Shown piece by piece: positions 52,258 through 60,180 of a stretch of 64,000 nt of DNA. Position 1 is the stretch's first letter; every line of letters begins with the position of its first letter. The DNA comes from Bradyrhizobium tropiciagri (GTDB taxonomy: Bacteria > Pseudomonadota > Alphaproteobacteria > Rhizobiales > Xanthobacteraceae), in NCBI RefSeq assembly GCF_018130545.1, contig NZ_JAFCKF010000005.1, positions 1-64,000 on the forward strand, in the 5' to 3' direction. The position numbers and the translations under genes were made by a program. The notes under the pieces are model-generated. The model was not told the origin of the DNA and ran no database searches. It saw only the letters and a list, made by a program, of their open reading frames with translations.

Positions 52258-53000
52258 CGACCGAGTGCACAAACCGCGAGCTGTTGATCTATACGATCTC
52301 CCGCCTGCTCGACGGGGTAGAGCACGTCGCTGTCGGAATGTCGTCGCCGATGCCGGCAGCCGGCGCCATGCTGTTGCGGGCCCTGAACAAGAAGCAGGGT
52401 CTCGGCGATGTGCAGGTCTCGATCCTCGGCTCGGTCAGGCACAATTCCTTTACGAGCGGGTCGGAAGAACTGTTCGATTGCGCGGCGCAGGGTCGCATCG
52501 GCGCGTTCTTCCTCGGTGGTGGCCAGATCGACGGCAAGGGCAACGTGAACCTTGTCGGTGCCGGAGGCTATCCGAACTCGCCCGTCAGATGGCCCGGATC
52601 GTACGGCTCAGCCTATCTGTACTTCCTGGTGCCCCGCGTGATCCTCTTTCGCGAAGAGCACAGCCCGCGCGTGCTGGTCGATCAGGTCGATTTCATCTCA
52701 GCGCCAGGAGCGACCGAAGACGGGGTCTATCGGCGAGGCGGTCCGCATGCGTTGCTGACGAATGCTGCGATGTTCAGTTTTCAGCGGGACACCGGTCGGT
52801 TCCGGCTCGAGAGCGTGCATCCGGGCCGCAGCGCGGCTGACATCCGCGAGATGACCGGCTTCTCGTTCGACAACGACCGCTGCGAGGTCGAGACCCCCGG
52901 TCCGGACGCCGAGATTCTGGCGCTGATGAGAGGCCAGATCAGGTCGGAACTCGCGGAGACGTATCCGCAATTTGCTGCCTCCCTCCCGGAGGCGGCCTGA
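52254..53000 (+). CDS. Family I CoA-transferase-like subunit B (248 aa)
   Basis: The beta-type subunit: NRELLIYTISRLLDGVEHVAVGMSSPMPAAGAMLLRALN, then GSVRHNSFTSGSEELFDCAAQGRIGAFFLGGGQIDGKGNVNLVGAGGYPNSPVRWPGSYGSAYL. I could not see the usual S-E-N-G catalytic glutamate block of glutaconate CoA-transferase B; SEELFD is the only candidate carboxylate in that region. So it may be IpdB-like (ring-opening hydrolase) rather than a true transferase. Start GTG 52254 overlaps the previous stop. Confidence 0.85.
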   Translation: MTTECTNRELLIYTISRLLDGVEHVAVGMSSPMPAAGAMLLRALNKKQGLGDVQVSILGSVRHNSFTSGSEELFDCAAQGRIGAFFLGGGQIDGKGNVNLVGAGGYPNSPVRWPGSYGSAYLYFLVPRVILFREEHSPRVLVDQVDFISAPGATEDGVYRRGGPHALLTNAAMFSFQRDTGRFRLESVHPGRSAADIREMTGFSFDNDRCEVETPGPDAEILALMRGQIRSELAETYPQFAASLPEAA

Positions 53001-53118
53001 AGGGGGCCTGTTGGACGTCCGCCAAAGATTTTCTTTGGCGGCCGCCAAGATCATCCCGTTTGAAGGAGCGCCTGCGGGCGAGCATGTTCTTCGGGTGTCC
53101 ACTTCCAGGGTTTTTGTC

Positions 53119-54264
53119 GTGTCGAGTTCCGATCGTCCCGTCGTCATCGTAGGAGGAGGCGTCGCGGGCCTGACTGCGGCGCTGCGGATCCACCGCGCGG
53201 ATATCGCTTTCCGACTGTTGGAAGCGCGGCCGCGGCTCGGCGGTCGCGTTCTATCCGTGAACGAAACCGGGCAATTGTCGAGCGACGGGTTCGATCTCGG
53301 TCCTTCCTGGTTCTGGCCCGAGATGCAGCCTGCGTTCGGCCGACTGATCGACGATTTCGGGCTCATCAACTTTGCCCAGCATGACGACGGCGACGTCGTT
53401 CTTCAGCGGATGCCGAACCGGCCGCCGCAGCGCTACGGCGGATTATCCCAGACGCCGCCGTCGATGCGGCTCGCCGGTGGCACAGGTTCCATTGTGTCCG
53501 CACTTTTCAATGCGATTCCGGAAGGCAGTATCGAACTCGGCGTCCGTGCAACAGGCGCAAGGCTTGATGGCGAAGACGTCGAGCTTTCGTTCGTGGACAT
53601 CGCGGGCGCAGTTCAGACCTGCCGCGCTGCCCTTGTTGTTTTCGCGCTGCCGCCGCGCCTCCTTGAGGCGACCGTCGCATTCTCGCCTGCGATCGACCCA
53701 GCGTCGGCAAGCCGCTGGCGAGCGACGCCGACATGGATGGCACCCCATGCGAAGTTCTTCGCGGTCTACGACCGGCCGTTTTGGCGAGAGCAGGGGCTGT
53801 CGGGCACGGCGCAGAGCATGGTTGGTCCGCTTGCCGAGATACACGATGCCACGACAGCCAGCGGGAAGGCTGCTCTCTTCGGCTTTGTCGGTATCGCCGC
53901 TGAAGATCGCGTCGCAGCGCGAGAGTCCGCGATCGTATCCGCTTGTGTGCAGCAACTCGTCGACCTGTTTGGGCCCGAGGCGGCGAAGCCGCGTGCGACG
54001 CTCTTCAAGGACTGGGCGGCCGACCCACTGACGGCGACAGACGGCGACAGGATCGCGACCGGCCATCCGATGGCCGATCGGCGCCCTTGGGTCGGTCAGG
54101 AATGGCGGGATCGCATCGTGCTGGCGGGCAGCGAGACGAGCTCGCGAGAACCCGGTTATCTCGCCGGCGCCGTCGATGCGGCGGAGCGCGCCGCGGCATT
54201 CGTGATCGCGCGCATGCGCGAGCCTGCACAAAGCGGTCCGCTGTCTCCGGCCACGAACGACTGA
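53119..54264 (+). CDS. FAD-dependent amine-oxidase-like oxidoreductase
   Basis: About 381 aa flavin monoamine-oxidase-fold protein. The FAD dinucleotide site is RPVVIVGGGVAGLTAALRI with the Glu-containing loop LLEARPRLGGRV. C-terminal FAD-contact block: WRDRIVLAGSETSSREPGYLAGAVDAAERAA. The middle is MAO-like (LAGGTGSIVSALFNAIP...VVFALPPRLLEATVAFSP). GTG 53119 is my start; GTG 53095 or TTG 53011 are alternatives. It likely oxidises a primary or secondary amine, possibly derived from a sulfur amino acid. No signal peptide. Confidence 0.85.
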   Translation: MSSSDRPVVIVGGGVAGLTAALRIHRADIAFRLLEARPRLGGRVLSVNETGQLSSDGFDLGPSWFWPEMQPAFGRLIDDFGLINFAQHDDGDVVLQRMPNRPPQRYGGLSQTPPSMRLAGGTGSIVSALFNAIPEGSIELGVRATGARLDGEDVELSFVDIAGAVQTCRAALVVFALPPRLLEATVAFSPAIDPASASRWRATPTWMAPHAKFFAVYDRPFWREQGLSGTAQSMVGPLAEIHDATTASGKAALFGFVGIAAEDRVAARESAIVSACVQQLVDLFGPEAAKPRATLFKDWAADPLTATDGDRIATGHPMADRRPWVGQEWRDRIVLAGSETSSREPGYLAGAVDAAERAAAFVIARMREPAQSGPLSPATND

Positions 54265-54290
54265 AGTCAGAAATATTGGAGGCTGTGGAA

Positions 54291-55331
54291 ATGAGGCGCT
54301 CCCATCGTGTCGCGCAGGTCTCGAAAACCGGTGAGCTCGAAATCGCCGAACGCGAGACGCCGTCTCCGGGTGCTGGAGAAGTTCTGATCGCAGTCGAGGT
54401 CTGCGGGATCTGCGGCGCCGACGCGGGCGATATCGACCGAGCCGATCCCAAGATGCGACCCGCGCGCGTGCCCGGCCACGAAGTCGTTGGCCGCATCGCT
54501 GCTCTCGGTGCCGGCGCGCCGTCGATCTGGAAGATCGGCCAGAGGGTCGGCATCGGGAGGCTCGGAGGGCATTGCAACGAATGCGCCCAGTGCCGCCGCG
54601 GCGAGTTTCAGCTCTGCCTGAACCAGCCGTTCGTCGGATCGACGTGCGACGGCGGCTACGCCGAGATGATGATCGCCCGCGCTACCGGACTGGTCTCGAT
54701 TCCCGACGAGTTGAAGTCGGAGGAGGCGGCGCCGCTTCTCTGCGCCGGCATCGCGACGTTCAACGCGTTGAAGAAGTGTGGCGCGGAAGCCGGCGACACG
54801 GTTGTCGTGCTGGGTATCGGCGGATTGGGGCACCTCGCACTCCAGTACGCCAGGCGGATGGGATTCCGCGTCGTCGCTGTGGGGCGCGGGAGCGATATCG
54901 CGGACGATTCTATCGCGCTTGGAGCGCACGTCTACATCGACTCGAAGAAGGAAGACCCCGCCGCACGTCTGCAAGGCCTCGGCGGCACCAAGGCCATCGT
55001 CACGACCATTGGCGATGTCCAGGCCATTGCCGCTCTAATGGGCGCTCTGTCGCCGCAGGGCAGGCTGGTCCTGCTAGGAGCCGGCAAGGATCCTTTGCCG
55101 GTGTCTGCAGGACACCTCGTCGTCGGCGAACGCAGCATCCTCGGGTCGATCACCGGCACGCCGTTCGAGAACGAGAAGACGCTCGACTTCAGCGTGCTCG
55201 CCGGCGTGCGGCCTCGCATCGAAGTCATGCCATTCGAAAAGGCGGGCGAGGCGGTCGCCCGGATGAGGTCCGGCCAGGCAAATTTTAGGATGGTGCTCAC
55301 CATGAAGGAGGGAAGCCATGCGCATCAATGA
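54291..55331 (+). CDS. Zinc-dependent medium-chain alcohol dehydrogenase
   Basis: 346 aa. Catalytic zinc ligands: VCGICGADAGDI (Cys) and VPGHEVVGRI (His, Glu). The structural zinc lobe is complete, C-x2-C-x2-C-x7-C in GHCNECAQCRRGEFQLC. NAD(P) motif VLGIGGLGHLALQYARRMGF. Similar to Adh/ quinone-type or NADPH-linked aldehyde reductases. ATG 54291 follows GGAGG. Overlaps the cupin gene by 14 bases. Probably interconverts an aldehyde and an alcohol from the amine-oxidase step (inferred). Confidence 0.92.
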   Translation: MRRSHRVAQVSKTGELEIAERETPSPGAGEVLIAVEVCGICGADAGDIDRADPKMRPARVPGHEVVGRIAALGAGAPSIWKIGQRVGIGRLGGHCNECAQCRRGEFQLCLNQPFVGSTCDGGYAEMMIARATGLVSIPDELKSEEAAPLLCAGIATFNALKKCGAEAGDTVVVLGIGGLGHLALQYARRMGFRVVAVGRGSDIADDSIALGAHVYIDSKKEDPAARLQGLGGTKAIVTTIGDVQAIAALMGALSPQGRLVLLGAGKDPLPVSAGHLVVGERSILGSITGTPFENEKTLDFSVLAGVRPRIEVMPFEKAGEAVARMRSGQANFRMVLTMKEGSHAHQ

Positions 55332-55980
55332 CGATCTGACGATCCCCGTGATCATCCAGGCCTCGGAGCTCCCATGGGTGGCGAGCCCCGCCGCCGGCGT
55401 GGACCGGCGAATGCTGTTCCGCATCGGTGAAGAGGTGGCGCGTGCCACTTCGATCGTGCGTTACGCGCCGAGCAGCGCGTTTCCCCGACACACGCACGGT
55501 GGTGGCGAGGAGATCGTCGTTCTGGAAGGTGTCTTCCAGGACGAGCATGGCGACTATCCCGCCGGGAGCTATTTCCGTAACCCGCCAGGAACGTCGCACG
55601 TGCCGGCCTCCGCGGAGGGCTGCACGATCTTCGTCCGGCTCTGGCAATTCCGGGAGGGTGACGACCAGCAGATCGTCCGCCGGCCGGCACAAGGTGGATC
55701 TGCATCTGGCGCGATCGAACTTTTTGATGACGGATACGAGAATGTGCGGCTCAAAACTCTCCCAGCGGGGGCCGCGATAACGATCGAGAACCGACGCGGG
55801 CTCGAGGGACTTGTCCTCGATGGCGATCTAACGATCGGCGATCGAAACCTGACGGCGCAAGGCTGGATCCGCTTACCGCCGGGCGATGCGTTGCGCGCGG
55901 TTGCAGGTCCGCGAGGAGCAAAGCTCTGGGTAAAGGACGCGCCATTGATGCATCCGGACGTGCTCCAAATACCTAGCTGA
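55318..55980 (+). CDS. Bicupin protein, ChrR-like cupin domain (220 aa)
   Basis: Two cupin modules are apparent: residues about 20-110 (YAPSSAFPRHTHGGGEEIVVLEGVFQDEHGDYPAGSYFRNPPGTSHVP, with metal ligands H-x-H...E) and about 130-215 (NVRLKTLPAGAAITIENRRGLEGLVLDGDLTIGDRNLTAQGWIRLPPGD). The first matches the cupin of ChrR-type anti-sigma factors, but here without the zinc anti-sigma domain. Could be a small-molecule oxygenase or sensor. Coupled by overlap to the dehydrogenase and last gene of the cluster. Confidence 0.85.
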   Translation: MRINDDLTIPVIIQASELPWVASPAAGVDRRMLFRIGEEVARATSIVRYAPSSAFPRHTHGGGEEIVVLEGVFQDEHGDYPAGSYFRNPPGTSHVPASAEGCTIFVRLWQFREGDDQQIVRRPAQGGSASGAIELFDDGYENVRLKTLPAGAAITIENRRGLEGLVLDGDLTIGDRNLTAQGWIRLPPGDALRAVAGPRGAKLWVKDAPLMHPDVLQIPS

Positions 55981-56209
55981 GCCTCTCTGCTCATGTGGCA
56001 ACCACCTAGACTAAGGTGTCCACTTTGGCCCTAGCAGACAAAATATCGACTGCTCCGCAGCCGATGTCTGCTTGTGATCGCCACGGCGGGCGGCTCCGGG
56101 TGACTGGCATTTCGACATTGACGATCGGCGGGCGCCCACCAGCGGCATTTTTGGTCAGCTTGCTTATGCGAAGAAATCCGCACAGAGCTGCGTATCGCGG
56201 CGAAAGATT

Positions 56210-56234
56210 GGAGAAAATATCGCGGATTTTCTCC
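56210..56234. repeat. Perfect 9-bp inverted repeat
   Basis: GGAGAAAAT (56210-56218) and ATTTTCTCC (56226-56234) with a 7-base loop ATCGCGG. Half the stem is A/T, so it is weak as a terminator; role unknown. Confidence 0.6.
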
Positions 56235-56247
56235 GTGTGGGGATAGG

Positions 56248-56270
56248 TGGTAGCGGTCTCCCCGCTACCA
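56248..56270. terminator. Perfect 9-bp GC-rich hairpin, possible terminator
   Basis: TGGTAGCGG (56248-56256) and CCGCTACCA (56262-56270) around TCTCC. It is located between convergent genes (cupin at left, SseB-like at right) and could end either transcript. No clear U-run follows. Confidence 0.5.
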
Positions 56271-56341
56271 ATTCTACGATTTCAGACGCAAAGCTACGAT
56301 TTTTCGCGATCTGGTACGCGATGGTTGCACGAGCACCGCGC

Positions 56342-56764
56342 CTATCGCGCGGACTTTATCGCCATGTCAAAGATCTTGCCGTTCATGAGGAGAGCGATCT
56401 CGGCGGCGGGCAGGGGCTTCTGACATTCGGACAACGGATTGAGCCAGAAATTGGAGTCAGGCAGCATTTCGAACAGATTGCGCGCGGCGGCGCCAAGACA
56501 CACCTCAGGCTGCTGTATATAATCGTAGATGCGCTTTTTTGAGGTGAAGGTGGGGTGCCATCTCATGTTCTGGAAGTCGACCGTTGCGACGTTGATCTCT
56601 TCCTGGAATTTGAGCGAGCGACGGCGCCCAGGTTTCATCGGCGCTTCCGGCGTCAGAATGTAGATCTCCGTCTCGAGCAACGCGCGATAGAACGCGGGAA
56701 CGATGCTGGCGTCCCTTGCGGCTGCCTGCATCAGAGCTTCGAGACTGTTTTCCGGTTCAAACAT
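56342..56764 (-). CDS. SseB-family N-terminal-domain protein (140 aa)
   Basis: A 140-residue protein matching the SseB N-terminal domain: EPENSLEALMQAAARDASIVPAFYRALLETEIYILTPE..., ending NFWLNPLSECQKPLPAAEIALLMNG, where N-P-x-S-x-x-x-K-P-x-x-x-x-E-I is the family's C-terminal pattern. SseB proteins are of unknown biochemical function (enhanced serine sensitivity). ATG follows GGGAGC. Sits 96 bases downstream of nothing on its strand but lies beside the sigma-54 regulator's 3' end. Confidence 0.85.
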   Translation of the reverse strand: MFEPENSLEALMQAAARDASIVPAFYRALLETEIYILTPEAPMKPGRRRSLKFQEEINVATVDFQNMRWHPTFTSKKRIYDYIQQPEVCLGAAARNLFEMLPDSNFWLNPLSECQKPLPAAEIALLMNGKIFDMAIKSAR

Positions 56765-56859
56765 GGCGATGCTCCCAATTGACTCGACGAGGTGATGTCC
56801 TCTAACGCCTCCAGTTCGGCCGGATCGCGCTGTCGTCGCGGCGCCTCGCCGCGATTGCG

Positions 56860-58737
56860 CTAATCCTTGTTGCCGCGCAGGGCGCGATAGATCATGTTGC
56901 GCGACACGCCCAGCCGGCGCGCGGTCTTGCTGATGTTGTTGCCCGTTTCCGCATAGGCGGCCAGCACATGCGAGCGCTGAATCTCATGCAGATTGGCCTT
57001 GAGCCCAGCAGCCACCGCCTTGCCGGCCAGGCGCTCGCCGCCTGAATGCGCAAGCACGGATTCGACCGATGTCTCGTCGATCAGATCCCCCGGCTCGGCC
57101 AGCGACAATCGGGAAAGCACGTTGCGCAGTTCGCGGATGTTTCCATCCCAATCGAGCTCGGCCAGACGATCGATCGCTCTCTCGGTCAAATCCATCAAGG
57201 GATCGATCTTGTGGATCAAATGGCGCGCGATCTCGGCAAAATCGGAGCGCTCGCGCAAGGGCGGTAACGTCACCTCCAGCGTGTTGAGGCGAAACAGCAA
57301 ATCGGATCGGAAGCGGCCCTTCGCAATTGACTCGTCGAGATTGGCATTGGTGGCAGACACCAGGAGAACGTCGACCTGACGTTTTGTGCCGCCGACCGGC
57401 CGGACGGTCCAATCGTCCAGGAAGCGCAGCAGCACGGCCTGCAGCGTCACCGGCATGTCGCCGATCTCGTCGAGGAAGAGTGTCCCGCCGTCCGCTTCCT
57501 TGAACAGTCCCGCGGCGCCGCCCTTCTTGGCTCCCGTGAAAGCGCCCTCGACATAGCCGAACAGCTCCGCCTCGATCAGGCTGTCGGGGAGCGCTGCGCA
57601 ATTTACCGGGACGAAGGCGCCGGTCCGCCCACTGGCGGTATGAGCATGGCGGGCGAGTTGCTCCTTGCCGGTGCCGGTTTCGCCACGGATCAGGATCGGC
57701 ATCTTGCGGACTGCCGCGATTCCCACCCGTTGGACAACGGAAGCGATCGCCGGGTCGGCGGAGACGAACTGGGTGGGGACGTCCTTGGGCGTCGGCGGCC
57801 GAGGTCGCGAAATGGCTTGCATCATCGAGAACTGGCGCGCGTTCTCGATCGTTGCGACAAACTGGCTACCGACTTCGTCCTCGAGGCGCTGGCGTTCCTT
57901 GCGCCGGCCTTCATCGACGAAGGCGTTGAATTTGGTACGGAAGACGTCGGCGAAGCGACGACCCGGCGAGGCGGGCAGGCCATGCAGCAGGACGCTAGCG
58001 GCCCGGTTGGCTGCAAGGATCCTGCCCTCGTTATCGACGGCCAGCAGGCCTGCGCTCAACGTGTGCAGGTACTCGCCGCGGTTATGGAAGGCGATCAGGA
58101 TGTTCCCGCGGTGATGTTCGCGGAACAGGCCGTTCTCGATTTGGGTTGCCGCCATTGCGACCAGCGCCTGGGTATGCGCCTGCCTCGACATGCAATCCGA
58201 TGACGCGTCGAGTATTCCGGCCAGTTCGCCGTCGGGTGCGAAGATTGGTGCGGCGACGCAAGTAAGATTGTTGTAGCGCGAGAAAAAGTGCTCGCCGCCG
58301 TGAACGACGATGGCCCGCTTGAGATAGGCGGCGGTGCCGAGGCCGTTGGTGCCGCAAATGGCCTCGGTCCAGATGGTGCCGGGCCGAATGCTCGCTGCGT
58401 TCGAGGCGTCACTGAAGCTCGAGTCCGAGATGATGTCGAGCAGCAGGCCGTCGGCATTGGCAAAGGCGATCATGAAGTTCGAGCCGGCGATTTGCTGATG
58501 CAGCGTGTGCATCTCTGCGAGCGCGAGACCTCGAATCAGGGAGCAGCGCTGCTGCTCCTGGCGCAGAATTGCGGTGCTGACGAACTCGGGCGATGGGGGG
58601 CGCAGTGTATCGAGACCAAGCGAGATGCAGCGCATCCAGCTGTCGTAAATATCCGCCGACAGAAGCTCAGCCGGTGGCGCGCCGCGCTGTTCGAGCGTCA
58701 TCCAGGCATTATCCCCGCGTCGGCTAGCGGTCAGCAT
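56860..58737 (-). CDS. Sigma-54-dependent activator (AcoR/MimR-type) of the monooxygenase locus
   Basis: 625 aa. An N-terminal GAF-type sensor (GTIWTEAICGTNGLGTAAYLKRAIVVHGGEHFF...) and a PAS-like segment (YLHTLSAGLLAVDNEGRILAANRAASVLL) are followed by the AAA+ domain: RGETGTGKEQLARHAH (Walker A), FGYVEGAFTGAKKGGAAG (sigma-54-contacting GAFTGA) and GGTLFLDEIGDMP (Walker B). The C-terminal Fis HTH is NISKTARRLGVSRNMIYRALRG. Start ATG 58735-58737 after GGGAGGAG. Divergent from the dehydrogenase, whose perfect -24/-12 promoter it should drive. Confidence 0.94.
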   Translation of the reverse strand: MLTASRRGDNAWMTLEQRGAPPAELLSADIYDSWMRCISLGLDTLRPPSPEFVSTAILRQEQQRCSLIRGLALAEMHTLHQQIAGSNFMIAFANADGLLLDIISDSSFSDASNAASIRPGTIWTEAICGTNGLGTAAYLKRAIVVHGGEHFFSRYNNLTCVAAPIFAPDGELAGILDASSDCMSRQAHTQALVAMAATQIENGLFREHHRGNILIAFHNRGEYLHTLSAGLLAVDNEGRILAANRAASVLLHGLPASPGRRFADVFRTKFNAFVDEGRRKERQRLEDEVGSQFVATIENARQFSMMQAISRPRPPTPKDVPTQFVSADPAIASVVQRVGIAAVRKMPILIRGETGTGKEQLARHAHTASGRTGAFVPVNCAALPDSLIEAELFGYVEGAFTGAKKGGAAGLFKEADGGTLFLDEIGDMPVTLQAVLLRFLDDWTVRPVGGTKRQVDVLLVSATNANLDESIAKGRFRSDLLFRLNTLEVTLPPLRERSDFAEIARHLIHKIDPLMDLTERAIDRLAELDWDGNIRELRNVLSRLSLAEPGDLIDETSVESVLAHSGGERLAGKAVAAGLKANLHEIQRSHVLAAYAETGNNISKTARRLGVSRNMIYRALRGNKD

Positions 58738-58847
58738 CTTGGCTCCTCCCGGAGTCGCTGCTTTGGCGATTTCCTCTAGGTCGTGGCCCGGTTCGTTCGG
58801 GTCGTTCTCGCGTGTGCCGCGGCTCTCACGATCATAGGTCAAACAAT

Positions 58848-58865
58848 CGAAAATCCAAATTTTCG
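58848..58865. promoter_or_regulatory. Short inverted repeat in divergent promoter region
   Basis: CGAAAAT (58848-58854) and ATTTTCG (58859-58865) around CCAA. It is about 140 bases upstream of the -24 box and could be a second activator site or belong to the activator gene's own promoter. Role inferred from position. Confidence 0.4.
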
Positions 58866-58891
58866 TGCAGCCGTTGTTGCAGCCGTCGAAC

Positions 58892-58908
58892 TGTTCCGAC
58901 TCGGAACA
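58892..58908. promoter_or_regulatory. 17-base palindrome, likely upstream activator site
   Basis: TGTTCCGA-C-TCGGAACA is a perfect inverted repeat with a one-base centre, 87 bases upstream of the -24 element. That spacing and symmetry fit an enhancer-type site for the divergently encoded activator, whose Fis-type HTH binds as a dimer. Confidence 0.6.
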
Positions 58909-58995
58909 CTCGCGGGCAAAGCCTGCTCCGAGGCGGATCGGCGCGGGCTCTCCCGAGATCGCAAGAACAATAGAAAGATCAATCCGTTGTGCGCT

Positions 58996-59010
58996 TGGCA
59001 CAGCCCTTGC
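58996..59010 (+). promoter_or_regulatory. Sigma-54 promoter (-24/-12)
   Basis: TGGCAC (58996-59001), five bases, TTGC (59007-59010): a full match to the TGGCAC-N5-TTGC consensus with GG and GC in correct spacing. It lies 69 bases before the dehydrogenase ATG at 59080, with the palindrome at 58892-58908 upstream. It should fire the whole dehydrogenase-to-monooxygenase transcript. Confidence 0.88.
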
Positions 59011-59079
59011 TCAACTACTCGGCGGGACGGCGTTCGCGCCACGTCGACAGAAAAAATATTTTTCCGGGGAGGCTCTTCA

Positions 59080-60123
59080 ATGAAAGCTGCGGTGCTTCAT
59101 GAGTTCGACGAGAAGCTGACTGCGAAGGAGTTCGTCAAATTCGAGGACGTGACTGACCCGAAGATCTCGCGCCCGATGGACGTGATCGTGCGCATCGGCG
59201 GTGCCGGCGTCTGTCGCACCGATCTCCACATCGTCGAAGGCATCTGGCGCAGCAAGGTCGACGTCAAGCTCCCATACATCATGGGTCACGAGAACGCCGG
59301 CTGGGTCGAAGCGATCGGCCCGGGTGTCGAAGGGGTCAAGGTTGGCGACAGCGTGATTTGCCATCCGCTGGTGACAAGCGGGCATTGTCTCGCGTGCCGA
59401 CGCGGTGACGACATGCATGCGCTGGACAGCTCGTTTCCCGGCATCAACGCCAACGGCGGCTATGCGCAGTATCTGCTGACGGGACAACGTTCTCTGATCA
59501 AGCTGCCGAAGTCGCTCGCACCAAAGGATGTTGCTCCCTACACCGATGCCGGGCTGACGGCCTATCGCGCCGCGAAGAAGGCCTCCCGTCATCTGTTGCC
59601 CGGTGAATATGTCGCGGTGATCGGCGCCGGCGGGCTGGGCCATATCGGCATCCAGGTTCTCGCGGCACTATGCGCAGCGGAAATCATCGTGGTCGATCGC
59701 GCTGAACAGTCGCTCGAACTGGCCAAGAAGTGCGGTGCGCATCACGTCGTGAAGGCAGACGGCAACGAAGTCGAGGCCGTGCTGGCGCTGACCGGCGGGC
59801 GCGGCGCGGAGGCTGTGATCGATTTTGTCGGCGAGGGTGACGCGATCGCCAAAGGCCTGTCGATGACAGCGAACGGCGGCTACTACTACATCGTCGGGTA
59901 TGGCGGGAAGATCGATATCCCGACCATCGACATGATCACGTCGGAAAAGACCATCGTGGGCAACCTGGTCGGTACATATGCCGAGCTGGTTGAGCTGATG
60001 GCTCTCGCTGATCGTGGGCTCGTCGAACTCCACACCAAGGAATACAGGCTGAGCCAGGCCAATGACGCGCTTCATGATCTGCATCATGGGCGCATTCATG
60101 GCCGTGCGGTCCTGATTCCGTAG
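59080..60123 (+). CDS. Zinc-dependent alcohol dehydrogenase of the propane/acetone monooxygenase locus
   Basis: 347 aa. Catalytic zinc: GVCRTDLHI (Cys) and GHENAGWVEAIG (His, Glu). NAD site YVAVIGAGGLGHIGIQVLAAL. The structural zinc lobe reads GHCLACRRGDDMHAL, keeping only two of the four usual cysteines, so that site is probably empty or altered. First gene behind the sigma-54 promoter; ATG follows GGGGAGG. In prm/mim loci such enzymes oxidise 2-propanol or a similar secondary alcohol made by the monooxygenase (established pattern); substrate here is inferred. Confidence 0.92.
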   Translation: MKAAVLHEFDEKLTAKEFVKFEDVTDPKISRPMDVIVRIGGAGVCRTDLHIVEGIWRSKVDVKLPYIMGHENAGWVEAIGPGVEGVKVGDSVICHPLVTSGHCLACRRGDDMHALDSSFPGINANGGYAQYLLTGQRSLIKLPKSLAPKDVAPYTDAGLTAYRAAKKASRHLLPGEYVAVIGAGGLGHIGIQVLAALCAAEIIVVDRAEQSLELAKKCGAHHVVKADGNEVEAVLALTGGRGAEAVIDFVGEGDAIAKGLSMTANGGYYYIVGYGGKIDIPTIDMITSEKTIVGNLVGTYAELVELMALADRGLVELHTKEYRLSQANDALHDLHHGRIHGRAVLIP

Positions 60124-60180
60124 GGCGTGTGCCGCGACATGCAAAGCTTCAGTCCAGATCATCGAACGAGGGGGGCGCGC

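Larger units (their letters stand above)
55981..56341. other. Intergenic stretch with two perfect hairpins
   Basis: About 360 bases between the cupin gene and the convergent SseB-like gene. No gene seen. Holds perfect inverted repeats at 56210-56234 and 56248-56270. Confidence 0.6.

Noticed and set aside
58783-59079. Upstream extension of the dehydrogenase at 59080
   Set aside because: Would place the sigma-54 promoter inside the coding region; the ATG at 59080 has a strong ribosome site and matches family N-termini.
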